The notes beneath the pieces were generated by a model. It searched no databases, was not told the origin of the DNA, and saw only the letters and a program-made list of their open reading frames with translations. From Lysinibacillus louembei (GTDB lineage: Bacteria > Bacillota > Bacilli > Bacillales_A > Planococcaceae), in assembly GCF_033880585.1 (NCBI RefSeq), contig NZ_CP137624.1, forward strand, positions 2,038,001 to 2,102,000: 64,000 bases of DNA. The letters run 5' to 3'. This document shows, piece by piece, positions 43,365 through 52,249 of this stretch (positions are counted from its first letter, which is position 1; every line of letters begins with the position of its first letter). The position numbers and the translations under genes are program-made.

Positions 43365-44471
43365 TTAGCGATAAATCTTTTTGGCTACAGTGTAGGATTC
43401 AACAGTTTCTCTATTGATCTCATAGCCGATACCTGCGGATTGAGGCACTTGGATATAGCCGTTTTCAGCGATAACCTCTGGCTCGATAATATCCTTTTCC
43501 CAATAGCGGCTCGAGCTTGCTGTATCACCAGGTAGGATGAAGTTTGGTAGCGCTGTGAGTGCGACATTGTGCGCGCGACCTACACCAGATTCTAGCATGC
43601 CACCACACCATACAGGGATACCCGCAGCAGCGCAATAATCATGAATTTTCTTAGCCTCTGTTAAGCCGCCAACGCGACCGATTTTAATGTTAATAATTTT
43701 AGTAGAGCCTAGCTCAACAGCCTTGCGGGCATCTTCAAGTGAATGGATGCTTTCATCTAGGCAAATCGGTGTAGCTAGCTGCTGCTGTAATTTTGCATGG
43801 TCAATAATATCATCTGAAGCTAACGGCTGTTCAATCATTGTTAAGTTAAATTCATCTAATTGCTTTAGTAATTGTGCATCCTCTAAGCGATAGGCTGAGT
43901 TCGCATCCGCCATAATCGCTACATTTGGGAAGGCGTTGCGCAATGAACGCATCACTTCAACATCCCAACCGGGCTTTACTTTCACTTTAATGCGCTTATA
44001 GCCTTCTTGTACGTAACCTCCAACTAATTCAACAAGCTCTTCAATTGAATTTTGAATGCCGATACTAATACCTACTTCGATTTTATCTTTTGTTCCACCA
44101 AGAGCTTGTGCTAATGATTGGTTCGTTTGTTGTGCATAAATATCCCAAACAGCACCTTCAATCGTCGATTTTGCCATATTGTTTTTACGAATAGCTGAAA
44201 AAATGTCACTTACTTCATCTGGATGAGTAATTTCCTTATTTAAAATAAGTGGAATTAAAAAATCCTCCAGCATATGCCAGTTTGTTTTCATCGTTTCCTC
44301 GTTATACCATGGTGAATCGAAGGCAACAGACTCGCCCCAACCAATTGTACCTGACTCATCCTTTGCCTCTAACAGTAAAAAGTTTTTCGTCGTAAATGTG
44401 CCAAAGCTAGTTGTAAAAGGAGACTTTAACTCCATTTGTAAATGGCGTATCGTCATTTCAGTAATTTTCAT
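43365..44471 (-). CDS. N-acylamino acid racemase / o-succinylbenzoate synthase family (NSAR)
   Basis: The 368-residue enzyme is of the MenC/NSAR branch of the enolase superfamily. The lid, the KVKVKPGWD catalytic lysines (about 162-164), metal ligands in MADAN, IEQPL and LDESI (about 189, 214, 239), and the second catalytic Lys in NIKIGRVGG (about 263) are all present. The Arg in that last motif is known to favour N-succinylamino acid racemase activity. Its operon partners, a GNAT and an M20 deacylase, match the Geobacillus pathway converting D- to L-amino acids. It is therefore probably not the menaquinone enzyme. Confidence 0.85.
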   Translation of the reverse strand: MKITEMTIRHLQMELKSPFTTSFGTFTTKNFLLLEAKDESGTIGWGESVAFDSPWYNEETMKTNWHMLEDFLIPLILNKEITHPDEVSDIFSAIRKNNMAKSTIEGAVWDIYAQQTNQSLAQALGGTKDKIEVGISIGIQNSIEELVELVGGYVQEGYKRIKVKVKPGWDVEVMRSLRNAFPNVAIMADANSAYRLEDAQLLKQLDEFNLTMIEQPLASDDIIDHAKLQQQLATPICLDESIHSLEDARKAVELGSTKIINIKIGRVGGLTEAKKIHDYCAAAGIPVWCGGMLESGVGRAHNVALTALPNFILPGDTASSSRYWEKDIIEPEVIAENGYIQVPQSAGIGYEINRETVESYTVAKKIYR

Positions 44472-45299
44472 TTATATTTCCTCCAGTGCTAAAGCTGATT
44501 TTTTCACAAAAATATATTGATTCCATTGTGATTGCTTTTCTATACGAACGGCTGCATAGCCTGCTGCAAACAGCTCTTGAAAAATTTTCCGTGTAGCGAG
44601 CCGCCAATGCAATGCATGCTCCTGACTTTGCCCTTTTAATGCTTGAAAATCCTGCGGAACAGGTAAGGAATAGCTCTGCGCATCATAAATTGTGTGTAAA
44701 TTGTGTGTGTGCCTGGCACCTAAAGTGGGTAACCCTTGTTCATCTATTACGATCTCACCAAGAGGAATAGGTGCTGGAGCTAAAGGCTGATGTTTGTGTA
44801 CCACATAATCGCTTGTCAAATGCCAATGAACTTCAAAGCGATCGGAAGGTAGCCCCTTATTAAAGCCGTCCTGCATTTCTCCATAGCAATTTTCAATATA
44901 CGTATCACAAATGCCGTTGAGCTTTGTTAAATTTAAAAAGCCGTTACGTGTTTCGAGTGGGTCATATGTCCATGTCATTAGTTCATAGCCTTTTTGAATG
45001 GCGATATTGCGCTGAGCTAGCTTTAATTGCTCACCAATTTGCTGTGAGCGATAGGCATTATCAATACCTAGCATATGTGAGCATAAATAGCTTTTCCCAT
45101 TTTTCCAGCCAGCGAAGGCGTAGCTAAAGCCAATTAACTTATCAGCATCAAAGGCCCCAACGATGATACCACCATTTTTTACGGCAGTAAATGTTTGATG
45201 TGTTGGAATAGGGGAGATGCCCCAGACTTTCCACTCTAGCTGCTGCACGAGCTCCATTTCCTCAATCGTTGTTAGCTCTCTAATTGCAATCATCAGCAC
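44472..45299 (-). CDS. GNAT family N-acyltransferase (putative amino acid succinyltransferase)
   Basis: The 275-residue protein has an N-terminal GNAT domain. It shows GGIIVGAFDADKLIGFSYAF, HMLGIDNAYRSQQIGEQLKLAQR (acetyl-CoA type loop) and MTWTYDPLETRNGFLNLTKLN, features of the predicted GNAT/FemAB-like proteins beside NSAR genes. In Geobacillus the equivalent protein succinylates D-amino acids. It overlaps the M20 gene by 7 bases and abuts the racemase gene. Confidence 0.78.
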   Translation of the reverse strand: MLMIAIRELTTIEEMELVQQLEWKVWGISPIPTHQTFTAVKNGGIIVGAFDADKLIGFSYAFAGWKNGKSYLCSHMLGIDNAYRSQQIGEQLKLAQRNIAIQKGYELMTWTYDPLETRNGFLNLTKLNGICDTYIENCYGEMQDGFNKGLPSDRFEVHWHLTSDYVVHKHQPLAPAPIPLGEIVIDEQGLPTLGARHTHNLHTIYDAQSYSLPVPQDFQALKGQSQEHALHWRLATRKIFQELFAAGYAAVRIEKQSQWNQYIFVKKSALALEEI

Positions 45300-46441
45300 T
45301 CGCTTCCTTTTACTTTTTGTAATGTCAATAATAAAGCTTTCATAATAATTTCAGCTCCAACATGTAAACGCTCTTTGTTAAAGGTCATCAGTGGGTGATG
45401 AAGCCCTGGGGTAACACCACAGCCTAAGCCCAGCATTGTTGTTTTCAAATGTGGCTGCTCATAGGCATAATAGTGGAAATCTTCTCCACCTGGTGTCACG
45501 ACATCGCCAGCGCAATATTGCTCTCCAACTGTTTCGATAATTGCCTGCTTCATAATGGCTTTCGCTTCATCATGTACTTGCGCTGCTACAATTTGTGCCG
45601 CACAAGTTGTTTCAATTCTAGCCCCGTAAAGTGTTTCCACTGCCGTGACAGCTTTATGGAAGCCATTTGTTAATGCTTCCATTGTTTCGTTTGTTTGGGC
45701 GCGTGCATCGATACTGAATGTCGCACTACCTGGGATGATATTGGCTGAGGAGCCTCCTGCCTGAAGCTGTGTCATTTTAATAGATGCCGATTGCGTTGGG
45801 CTAATCCAATGACGTTTCATTGCATCAATAAGGGCCGCGGCTACTTCTATTGCATTAATTCCTTGCTCAGGGCGAGCACCATGTGCCTCAATTCCTGTAA
45901 TGGTGCCTGTAAACATTTTAGCCGCACCATGATAAAGTGCAGGTGTGTGCACGCCATCTGGAATTTCAACTAATGGTCTTACATGTGTGCCAAATAAATA
46001 TTCAAGTGGTGCAGTTACACCTTGTTGAATGACAGCTTTTGCCCCTTGCCCCTTTTCCTCAGCAGGCTGAAAAATAATGCGCACAGCGCCAGAGAGGCGA
46101 TCCTTTTGCTCGTTTAATAATAATGCTACGCCAAGAGCTATCGTCATATGCCCATCATGTCCACAAGAATGATTGGCTTGAAATTTTCCTCCAACCTCCT
46201 GCCAAAGTGCGTCCATATCTGTACGGAAGCCTACTTTCGGAACGCCTTTACCTATATCGACATAGAGACCTGTCATATTGTCAAACGTATGTGGCTCTAA
46301 ACCTTCATCCTTTAAAAGCTGCGCAATATAAGCAGTTGTCCCAACTTCCTGCCAGCTAATTTCTGGATTTGCATGTAAATGAGTAAATATTTTGTCCATT
46401 TGATTTGTAATTGTTTGTACGGTCATTTTGTTCAACTCCAT
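45293..46441 (-). CDS. M20 family amidohydrolase (putative N-succinyl-L-amino acid deacylase)
   Basis: The 382-residue enzyme is an M20D deacylase with NHSCGHDGHMTIALG (about 90-104), FQPAEEKGQGAKA (about 127), LFGTHVRP (about 151), a dimerisation domain (ARPEQGINAIEVA, about 186) and TPGGEDFHYYAY (about 330). In the NSAR pathway the deacylase releases L-amino acids, which makes the route one-way. It overlaps the regulator gene by 10 bases. Confidence 0.83.
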   Translation of the reverse strand: MELNKMTVQTITNQMDKIFTHLHANPEISWQEVGTTAYIAQLLKDEGLEPHTFDNMTGLYVDIGKGVPKVGFRTDMDALWQEVGGKFQANHSCGHDGHMTIALGVALLLNEQKDRLSGAVRIIFQPAEEKGQGAKAVIQQGVTAPLEYLFGTHVRPLVEIPDGVHTPALYHGAAKMFTGTITGIEAHGARPEQGINAIEVAAALIDAMKRHWISPTQSASIKMTQLQAGGSSANIIPGSATFSIDARAQTNETMEALTNGFHKAVTAVETLYGARIETTCAAQIVAAQVHDEAKAIMKQAIIETVGEQYCAGDVVTPGGEDFHYYAYEQPHLKTTMLGLGCGVTPGLHHPLMTFNKERLHVGAEIIMKALLLTLQKVKGSEC

Positions 46442-47289
46442 CTGTTTGCTAAAAAGCTATTTTGAAAATCATCATAATTGATCCGTTGTTGATTATAGTA
46501 TGGGATATCGTGTGACATCATGCCTGCTACTAACGTATTGAGAAATGCCATTAAGACAGGCATTAAGTCAATTGTTGAAAGCTCTACCTGCTGTAAAACA
46601 AATGTTTCGTGCGCATATGGATGAATCGGTGCGACATTTGTATCTGTAATCGCAATAATATAAGCACCGCGCTGCTGAAATTGCTCAGCAATTTCAATTG
46701 GCTCCTTATAATAGCGATGTAAGGAAACGACAATTGCCACAGCCGTTTCGTCAACTTCCTGCAATGTTCGAATTAAGGTGCTTGTATCTGTATGTACAAG
46801 CTTCACCCCTGGTCGCAGCATATTGAGTGTAAACTGTAGCCATTGTGTCGCAAAAATAGAGCCACCAGCTCCAATTAAGTAAATAGTGCTTGCTTCATGG
46901 ATTTTCTTTGTCACTTCATGAAATTGCTGCGAGTCAATTTGCGTTGCAACATTGGCGATTTGCTTGCTCATTTGCCCCATTACTTTTTCACAAAGCTGCT
47001 CGCTTGGTAATGCTTTCTTTGAGGCAACATAATTACCTAATGTACTATTTGTATTATGCTCAAATAAGTATTCTCTCCATTTTTGTTGAAGCTGTACATA
47101 GCCATCCAATCCGACTGAATAGCAAAAGCGTATCACCGTTGTTTCACTTGCTCCTGCCTTTTTTCCAACTTCTGCAGCGGAGTGCATACTAATAAAAGAT
47201 GGATTATTTAATACGAAGTTGGCAACTTTTTGCTGCGACTTCGATAGTGTACTGAAATGCTGTTCAATTTTCTTTTTAATGGATATCAA
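46432..47289 (-). CDS. MurR/RpiR family transcriptional regulator
   Basis: The 285-residue protein has an RpiR-type helix-turn-helix (about 1-78, with ISMHSAAEVGKKAGASETTVIRFCYSVG) and a C-terminal SIS domain (about 115-250, with IYLIGAGGSIF), which usually binds phosphosugars. It is the first gene of the D-amino acid operon and probably represses it through the large palindrome in front of the gene. The ligand here may be an unusual one. Confidence 0.87.
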   Translation of the reverse strand: MISIKKKIEQHFSTLSKSQQKVANFVLNNPSFISMHSAAEVGKKAGASETTVIRFCYSVGLDGYVQLQQKWREYLFEHNTNSTLGNYVASKKALPSEQLCEKVMGQMSKQIANVATQIDSQQFHEVTKKIHEASTIYLIGAGGSIFATQWLQFTLNMLRPGVKLVHTDTSTLIRTLQEVDETAVAIVVSLHRYYKEPIEIAEQFQQRGAYIIAITDTNVAPIHPYAHETFVLQQVELSTIDLMPVLMAFLNTLVAGMMSHDIPYYNQQRINYDDFQNSFLANRWS

Positions 47290-47308
47290 AAGGAAGTCAC
47301 TCCTTCAT

Positions 47309-47348
47309 TTTATGATAAATTGAAGTATAGGCTTCAATTTATCATAAA
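47309..47348. promoter_or_regulatory. 40-bp palindrome upstream of rpiR-like gene
   Basis: Two perfect 17-base arms (47309-47325, 47332-47348), with core TGATAAATTGAAG and its complement, flank 6 bases. The palindrome starts 19 bases before the regulator's start codon. It is the likely operator of the RpiR protein and may also affect the divergent pdxS-like gene. Confidence 0.7.
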
Positions 47349-47421
47349 TAGTGTAATCATGCAATTCGTTTTCTGAAAGTTCTTTTAATTAATCTGACAC
47401 CTTTAAAAAATATAAAACTGG

Positions 47422-47461
47422 ATATTTTGTAATGGTCAAAATATGATAACCTAAATTTAGG
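47422..47461 (+). promoter_or_regulatory. Promoter region of pdxS-like gene with two palindromes
   Basis: ATATTTTG and CAAAATAT (47422-47429, 47437-47444) and the perfect 12-base palindrome CCTAAATTTAGG (47450-47461) lie directly before the ribosome site. A -10-like TATGAT overlaps them. They suggest specific control, but the regulator is unknown. Confidence 0.4.
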
Positions 47462-47479
47462 AAAAGGAGGAAGATAAAA

Positions 47480-48322
47480 ATGATGAACTATGGTGGCGTA
47501 ATTATGGATGTTATTAATGCAGAGCAGGCAAGGATTGCGGAGGCGGCAGGAGCAGTAGCTGTAATGGCTTTAGAGCGTGTGCCGTCAGATATACGTGCAG
47601 CTGGTGGAGTGGCGCGCATGGCAGATCCACGAATTATTAAAGAAGTACAAGAGGCTGTTGCAATTCCTGTTATGGCAAAGGCACGTATCGGTCATATTTC
47701 AGAGGCACGTGTACTAGAGGCATTGAATATTGATTTTATTGATGAAAGTGAAGTATTATCACCAGCAGACGAGGAATTCCATTTATTAAAAAGCTCGTTC
47801 AAAGTACCATTTGTATGTGGTGCACGTAATCTTGGCGAGGCAGCAAGACGCATTGGTGAAGGCGCAAAAATGCTGCGCACAAAAGGAGAGCCAGGTACAG
47901 GAAATATCGTGGAGGCAGTGCGTCATTTACGTGAGGTGAATGCGCAAGTGCAAAAAATCATTCATCTAGATTCCGCAGAATTAATGACAGAAGCCAGGGA
48001 GCTTGGCGCACCATATGAAGTATTACTAGCGATTAAAGAGGCAAAACGTTTACCAGTTATCAATTATGCGGCAGGAGGTGTAGCAACACCAGCTGATGCA
48101 GCACTAATGATGGAATTAGGGGCAGATGGTGTATTCGTAGGGTCAGGCATTTTTAAATCGGAAAACCCTGAGCAATTTGCGAAGGCAATCGTGCAAGCAA
48201 CAGCGAATTATCAAGATTATGAGCTGATTGCTCATTTATCAAATGGCTTAGGTACACCAATGAAGGGAATTGACTTAGCTACATTGTCGACACATGAAAG
48301 AATGGCTACGCGTGGTTTATAA
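47480..48322 (+). CDS. pdxS: PdxS-like pyridoxal 5'-phosphate synthase subunit, N-terminally short
   Basis: PdxS makes PLP from ribose 5-phosphate, glyceraldehyde 3-phosphate and ammonia supplied by PdxT. The 280-residue product has the conserved GGVIMDV (Asp), [10 protein letters not shown] (catalytic Lys) and [11 protein letters not shown] (second Lys) motifs and the phosphate loop [12 protein letters not shown]. It starts about 14-20 residues later than usual, missing most of the N-terminal helix that contacts PdxT. No pdxT follows. The ATG ATG start sits behind AAAGGAGGA, so the short form is genuine. It could be a second copy working with free ammonia. A terminator follows. Confidence 0.88.
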   Translation: MMNYGGVIMDVINAEQARIAEAAGAVAVMALERVPSDIRAAGGVARMADPRIIKEVQEAVAIPVMAKARIGHISEARVLEALNIDFIDESEVLSPADEEFHLLKSSFKVPFVCGARNLGEAARRIGEGAKMLRTKGEPGTGNIVEAVRHLREVNAQVQKIIHLDSAELMTEARELGAPYEVLLAIKEAKRLPVINYAAGGVATPADAALMMELGADGVFVGSGIFKSENPEQFAKAIVQATANYQDYELIAHLSNGLGTPMKGIDLATLSTHERMATRGL

Positions 48323-48324
48323 GG

Positions 48325-48368
48325 AAAAGACTGTTGGGGAAGTTTCTGTTTTCCTCACAGTCTTTTTC
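48325..48368 (+). terminator. Terminator after pdxS-like gene
   Basis: AAAAGACTGT and ACAGTCTTTTT form the stem base, extended by GGAA and TTCC. Confidence 0.8.
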
Positions 48369-48444
48369 TATATTAAACAGTATTTATGAATCTATAAGGA
48401 GAGAAAGAACGTATATTAGTTAATTAGAAAACGAAAGGGGAGAT

Positions 48445-48942
48445 ATGATGAAACAGCTTTATATTAAACAAAAAATATTAAGCCTAAGTGGGAAGTTTAC
48501 TGTGAAAAATGAGCAGGGAGAGGATGCCTATTTCGTTGACGGGAGCTTTCTGCAAATTCCGAAGACGTTTACAATATTTGATACGTCGAGAGCTGAAGTG
48601 GCAGTTATCACAAAAAAGGTTTTTAGTTTTTTACCAACATTTTTTGTTGAAGTGAATGGACGAGAAATGGTGAAAATTAAAAAGGAATTCAGCTTTTTAA
48701 AGGCACGTTATTCTATTGAAGCAGAAGGCGTTGAAGTACGTGGTAATTGGTTTGATATGAATTTTACATTACTAAAGCATGGTGAAGTAGTTGGCAGTGT
48801 GAAGAAAGAATGGTTTACGTGGGGCGATAGCTATAAAGTGGAAGTATTAGATGAAGCATTAGAGAAACTTATAATCGCAATCGTTGTAGCTATTGATTGT
48901 GTAAAGGCAGATCATGCAGCGGCAGCATCAGCAGCAACGTAA
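48445..48942 (+). CDS. LURP-one-related (LOR) family protein
   Basis: The 165-residue protein belongs to the LURP-one-related/YxjI family with a tubby-like beta-barrel. It begins MKQLYIKQKILSLSGKFTV and shows paired strands such as AYFVDGSFLQIPKTFTIFD, MVKIKKEFSFLKARYSIE and VGSVKKEWFTWGDSYKVEV. It ends in an Ala-rich tail. Its function is unknown, possibly membrane or lipid linked. The start follows AAAGGGGAG. The IS1182-type element begins about 50 bases downstream. Confidence 0.85.
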   Translation: MMKQLYIKQKILSLSGKFTVKNEQGEDAYFVDGSFLQIPKTFTIFDTSRAEVAVITKKVFSFLPTFFVEVNGREMVKIKKEFSFLKARYSIEAEGVEVRGNWFDMNFTLLKHGEVVGSVKKEWFTWGDSYKVEVLDEALEKLIIAIVVAIDCVKADHAAAASAAT

Positions 48943-49024
48943 AAAAATGTGCAAGCAGCCGTTGTGAGTAGATTTTTAGCGGAATGATTAAATGAGGCTG
49001 GGACAAAACCCATCCCCAAATTCA

Positions 49025-49067
49025 AAAGCCGGTGAAATTTTACAATCAGTAAAATTTCACCGGCTTT
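49025..49067. terminator. 19-bp perfect hairpin inside the IS left end
   Basis: Arms at 49025-49043 and 49049-49067 (AAAGCCGGTGAAATTTTAC and complement) flank five bases. It probably blocks outside transcription from reaching the transposase gene. Confidence 0.75.
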
Positions 49068-49146
49068 CATTTTTGGATTAAAAATAAGGATCTCTTCTGA
49101 TAAAATTAAGTTACCACACAAAATCAATCTAGAAAGAAGGATCCTT

Positions 49147-50868
49147 ATGTTTAAAGATTATAACATGAATCAATTAGTTTTACCGCTGGATGTTGAAATA
49201 AAATTACAAGAACACGATATCGCCTTCTCTATTCATCAATTAGTGGAAAGTATCCCCACAGAAGCTTTCGCTCCTTTTCTGCAACAAACCGGCTGTCCAG
49301 CCTATCACCCACGTATGATGCTCAAGCTCATTTTATGTGGCTATACCCAATCAGCGTTCTCTGGTCGCCGAATTGAAGACCTGACGAAAGATAGCCTTCG
49401 TATGATGTGGCTTGCGCAAGGCTATCAACCAAGTTACCGTACCATCAATCGTTTCCGTGTCCACCCATTGACAAAGGAATTGCTTCGTCAATGTTTCGTG
49501 CAATTCCGTTGTCAACTGGTGAAGGAGGACCTGATTGCGCAAGAAGCCATTTTTATTGACGGCACGAAAATCGAAGCAACTGCGAACAAATTCACCTTTG
49601 TGTGGAAACGTTCGATTGAAAAATATGAAGCGAGTTTGGTGGAAAAATCAAACCAGCTGTATGAGGAATTACTGCAACAACAAATTATACCAGCCATCGA
49701 ACAAGAAGTGGAAACGCAGCTGTCCATCACTGAATTAAAGCAGGTGGCAGAAAAATTAGAAGAAGTCGTAGCCGACTATACAGAAAGAATCGAGCAATCC
49801 GAAAAGGCACAAGAGCGAAAGCAGCTACGAAGTGAACGAAAAACACCGAAACAACAATGGAAGCAAGTAAACGAGTGGATCACCCGCAAACAGAAATATG
49901 AACGAGATTTTGCGATTTTCGGCAAACGGAATAGCTATGCCAAAACAGACCCTGATGCAACTTTTATGCGCATGAAGGATGACTACATGCAAAATGGCCA
50001 ATTAAAAGCGGGCTACAATTTACAAATTGCGACAGAGGGACAGTACACATTGGCTTATGGCATTTATGCGAATCCAACGGATACGAAAACGTTGATTCCC
50101 TTCTTGGATGAAATCGAGAGACGCTATTTTCAATTGCCACAACATATCGTAGCCGATGCCGGCTATGGTAGTGAGCCAAACTATGAAGATGTACGAAACA
50201 ACCGAAAGTGTGAACCTGTGATTCCCTATACGCATTATCGAAAAGAGCAAAGCAAAAAATACCAACAAGACCCCTTCCGAACAAGTAACTGGATGTATGA
50301 TGAAGAGTTGGATACCTATATCTGTCCATACCAGCAAAAAGTAACGTTCCGCTATGAGTCAACACAAGAAGACAAAGAAGGATTCCAACGAACGTTTCGT
50401 ATCTATGAATGCGAAGACTGTACCGGTTGTCCATTTCGAGAGAAATGTACGAAAGCCCAAGAAGGCAAGTCACGGAAAATCAAGGTAAATGAAAACTGGG
50501 AACAACAAAAAGCATATGTACGTACAAAGCTTTCAGAAGCCAAAGCAGGAACTCTCTACCGTCAACGAAAAGTAGATGTAGAACCAGTTTTTGGCTGTCT
50601 GAAGGCTAATTTAGGTTTTACTCGCTTTTCGGTTCGTGGTCAATCGAAGGTGGAAAACGAAATCGGCTTCGCTTTGATGGCCGTGAATCTACGAAAGTAT
50701 AGGTGGAAGAGGAAATCTTCTTCCAGTTCTTCCTTTCACACATCAAAAAATCGAAATCACCTGATGCGATTTCGATTTTTTGTATGGACTAGAACTATTT
50801 ATGTCCCAGCCTCAACGTCACGTTTTGTAAGGGAGTTTAGTATAATCGATTTTTACATAACAAGCTGA
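49147..50868 (+). CDS. IS1182 family transposase
   Basis: The 573-residue DDE transposase has an N-terminal DUF772-type DNA-binding domain (about 15-100, ending PSYRTINRFR). The catalytic core has IFIDGTKIEATANK (first Asp, about 140) and HIVADAGYGSEPNYE (second Asp, about 335). The C-terminal DDE_Tnp_1-like part follows, with VEPVFGCLKANLGFTRFSVRG (Glu, about 480) and a zinc-ribbon-like CEDCTGCPFREKC (about 424). The reading frame runs past the right inverted repeat at 50813 into flanking DNA, so the last 18 residues are not native to the element. It looks active. Confidence 0.92.
   Translation: MFKDYNMNQLVLPLDVEIKLQEHDIAFSIHQLVESIPTEAFAPFLQQTGCPAYHPRMMLKLILCGYTQSAFSGRRIEDLTKDSLRMMWLAQGYQPSYRTINRFRVHPLTKELLRQCFVQFRCQLVKEDLIAQEAIFIDGTKIEATANKFTFVWKRSIEKYEASLVEKSNQLYEELLQQQIIPAIEQEVETQLSITELKQVAEKLEEVVADYTERIEQSEKAQERKQLRSERKTPKQQWKQVNEWITRKQKYERDFAIFGKRNSYAKTDPDATFMRMKDDYMQNGQLKAGYNLQIATEGQYTLAYGIYANPTDTKTLIPFLDEIERRYFQLPQHIVADAGYGSEPNYEDVRNNRKCEPVIPYTHYRKEQSKKYQQDPFRTSNWMYDEELDTYICPYQQKVTFRYESTQEDKEGFQRTFRIYECEDCTGCPFREKCTKAQEGKSRKIKVNENWEQQKAYVRTKLSEAKAGTLYRQRKVDVEPVFGCLKANLGFTRFSVRGQSKVENEIGFALMAVNLRKYRWKRKSSSSSSFHTSKNRNHLMRFRFFVWTRTIYVPASTSRFVREFSIIDFYITS
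50745..50781. terminator. Hairpin inside the 3' end of the transposase gene
   Basis: AAAAAATCGAAATC and GATTTCGATTTTTT form a perfect 14-base stem ending in six T. It looks like a terminator placed within the coding end of the gene. Confidence 0.65.
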
Positions 50869-51143
50869 GGATGCTCGTAACGCACATAGGAGACACCACA
50901 ATTGAAGGCAGCCTCCATTGCGGTTTTTGATGCTTCCTTAGCGAATGGGTGACTTGCATCGACAACACAAGTAACTTCGTGCTCTGTAATCATATCAACC
51001 ATTTCATGGACAGATAAAGAATTCATTAAAAGAGTCCCAGCTAAACAAGTGTTTTTTGTTATGACACGATGACCTTGCTGCTGCAATGTAATGGCTAATT
51101 CACGTGTTTCATTTATTCCTTCTATAAATAAAATCATCTGCAC
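50853..51143 (-). pseudogene. cobK: Truncated precorrin-6A reductase (CobK/CbiJ), N-terminal 96 residues
   Basis: CobK reduces precorrin-6A in cobalamin biosynthesis. The remaining 96 residues have the N-terminal half of the family: MILFIEGINETRELA, the VVDASHPFAKEAS motif (about 62) and VSYVRYEHPQ (about 84). The family is normally about 250 residues. The frame ends at 50853, 40 bases before the IS1182 element's right end, and the C-terminal half is not found beyond the element. The gene still has a ribosome site (GGAGGGTG) and lies behind a cobalamin riboswitch. Confidence 0.85.
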
Positions 51144-51160
51144 CCTCCTTATACTAAACT

Positions 51161-51199
51161 AAAAAAAGCTGTATCTCTAAAGTAAAGAGATACAGGCTA
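51161..51199 (-). terminator. Riboswitch-controlled terminator before cobK
   Basis: On the minus strand, CCTGTATCTC pairs with GAGATACAG around TTTACTTTA, followed by a run of seven T. It lies between the riboswitch aptamer and the cobK stump. Confidence 0.8.
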
Positions 51200-51302
51200 T
51201 GAGATTTCATGTTGAAAAAGCGTGTATATGCTAATGTATACACATTTTTGTACATTCGATGTCTCGCCTATACTTCTCCCTCCGAAAAGCAAGTGACCAA
51301 TT

Positions 51303-51470
51303 AAATAAGCAGGTTTCCTGGCTCGTGCTTCGTTTTACTTTCACATCTTCCCATTCCAGTGAACAGTGATTGGCGTGATTTCATCTGCACTTACAGTAGC
51401 GGGGGCTGCATTAGCTTTTCACTAATTTCCCTTTTACCTCAGCATTGCTAAGCACTCATTTAACCATCAT
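51303..51470 (-). promoter_or_regulatory. Cobalamin riboswitch upstream of cobK stump
   Basis: On the minus strand the aptamer shows AAAAGGGAA, AATGCAGCCCCCGCTACTGTAAG (B12 box region), and GCCAGGAAACCTGCTT near its 3' end, matching the known consensus. With the terminator at 51161-51199 it forms a complete off-switch for a B12 synthesis operon now cut off after its first gene. Confidence 0.9.
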
Positions 51471-51553
51471 ATTCGATTATGTTTTTACAATAACATATTT
51501 CCCCAAGATTTCAATAGTTTTTTGTCTCCATTCAGCAAGCTAAACCGTTTGCA

Positions 51554-52249
51554 CTACTGTAATAGCCCGTATTTCGTTTTGATGCGCTCCAGCTTCTCAC
51601 GTATAGGCTTTTCTAATAATAATAAAAAGATAACATTTGATATTGCGTAAACAATCATAAAGGGCACAGCGGAGGTTAAGGCAACAATGTAAGCACTCCA
51701 GCTAAATACCCCGTACATCGAGATTGTTCCCCAAATGTCCATACCGAAAGAGAAAAAAATACCTGCAAACATACCAAATAGAATTAAAGGGATTTTTTTA
51801 TGCATGATGCCAGTTTTCCCTAGTAGCCCTGCAATAAAGCCAATCATTCCCCACATAAACATTTGGAATGGCGTCCAAGGCCCTTGTCCGAAAAACATAT
51901 TGGATACTAGGGCGGAAATAGCGCCTGTTAAAAAGCCTGCCTCTGCACCAAGTGAAAAGCCTGTGATAGCAGTAATTGCTGCAACAGGCTTGAAGCCTGG
52001 TGTCACAACAAACAATGCGCGCCCGGCTACAGAAATGGCGGACATAACAGCAATCACTAAAATTTCACGTGGCTGTGGCTTACGGCGTTCAAATGATAGG
52101 AAGAACGGGACAGATGCTAAAATGATAATAACAATCGAAATAAAATAATATTTTCTATCAGCAAATAGCGTAATACCTGCATATAAAGTAAGTGGGATAG
52201 CAATGAAAATAACAAGGAGTGAAATAGCTAAACGCATGTTTTTTGACAT
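51554..52249 (-). CDS. ECF transporter S component (CbrT-like, predicted cobalamin)
   Basis: The 231-residue protein has six membrane segments and a cytoplasmic, basic C-terminus. The loop SAISVAGRALFVVTPGFKPVAAITAITGFSLGAEAGFLTGAISALVSN (about 73-120, containing the AxxxA-type motif for docking to the T subunit) is typical of ECF S components. It is the last gene of an operon behind a cobalamin riboswitch and overlaps the ATPase gene, so B12 or a corrinoid precursor is the likely cargo. This fits the predicted CbrT group, but the substrate is inferred from the regulation. Confidence 0.8.
   Translation of the reverse strand: MSKNMRLAISLLVIFIAIPLTLYAGITLFADRKYYFISIVIIILASVPFFLSFERRKPQPREILVIAVMSAISVAGRALFVVTPGFKPVAAITAITGFSLGAEAGFLTGAISALVSNMFFGQGPWTPFQMFMWGMIGFIAGLLGKTGIMHKKIPLILFGMFAGIFFSFGMDIWGTISMYGVFSWSAYIVALTSAVPFMIVYAISNVIFLLLLEKPIREKLERIKTKYGLLQ

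Larger units (their letters stand above)
48994..50813 (+). mobile_element. Complete IS1182-type insertion sequence
   Basis: The element of about 1.82 kb is bounded by GAGGCTGGGACA at 48994 and its inverted copy TGTCCCAGCCTC ending at 50813. It carries one transposase gene and two internal hairpins (49025-49067 near the left end, 50745-50781 near the right). It lies directly beside a truncated cobK, so it disrupted that gene or arrived with a deletion. No target duplication is obvious. Confidence 0.88.

Noticed and set aside
43365-44471. Naming the enolase-family gene menC for menaquinone synthesis
   Set aside because: No other men genes are present, while its GNAT and M20 neighbours fit the N-acylamino acid racemase pathway. 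A dual role cannot be excluded.
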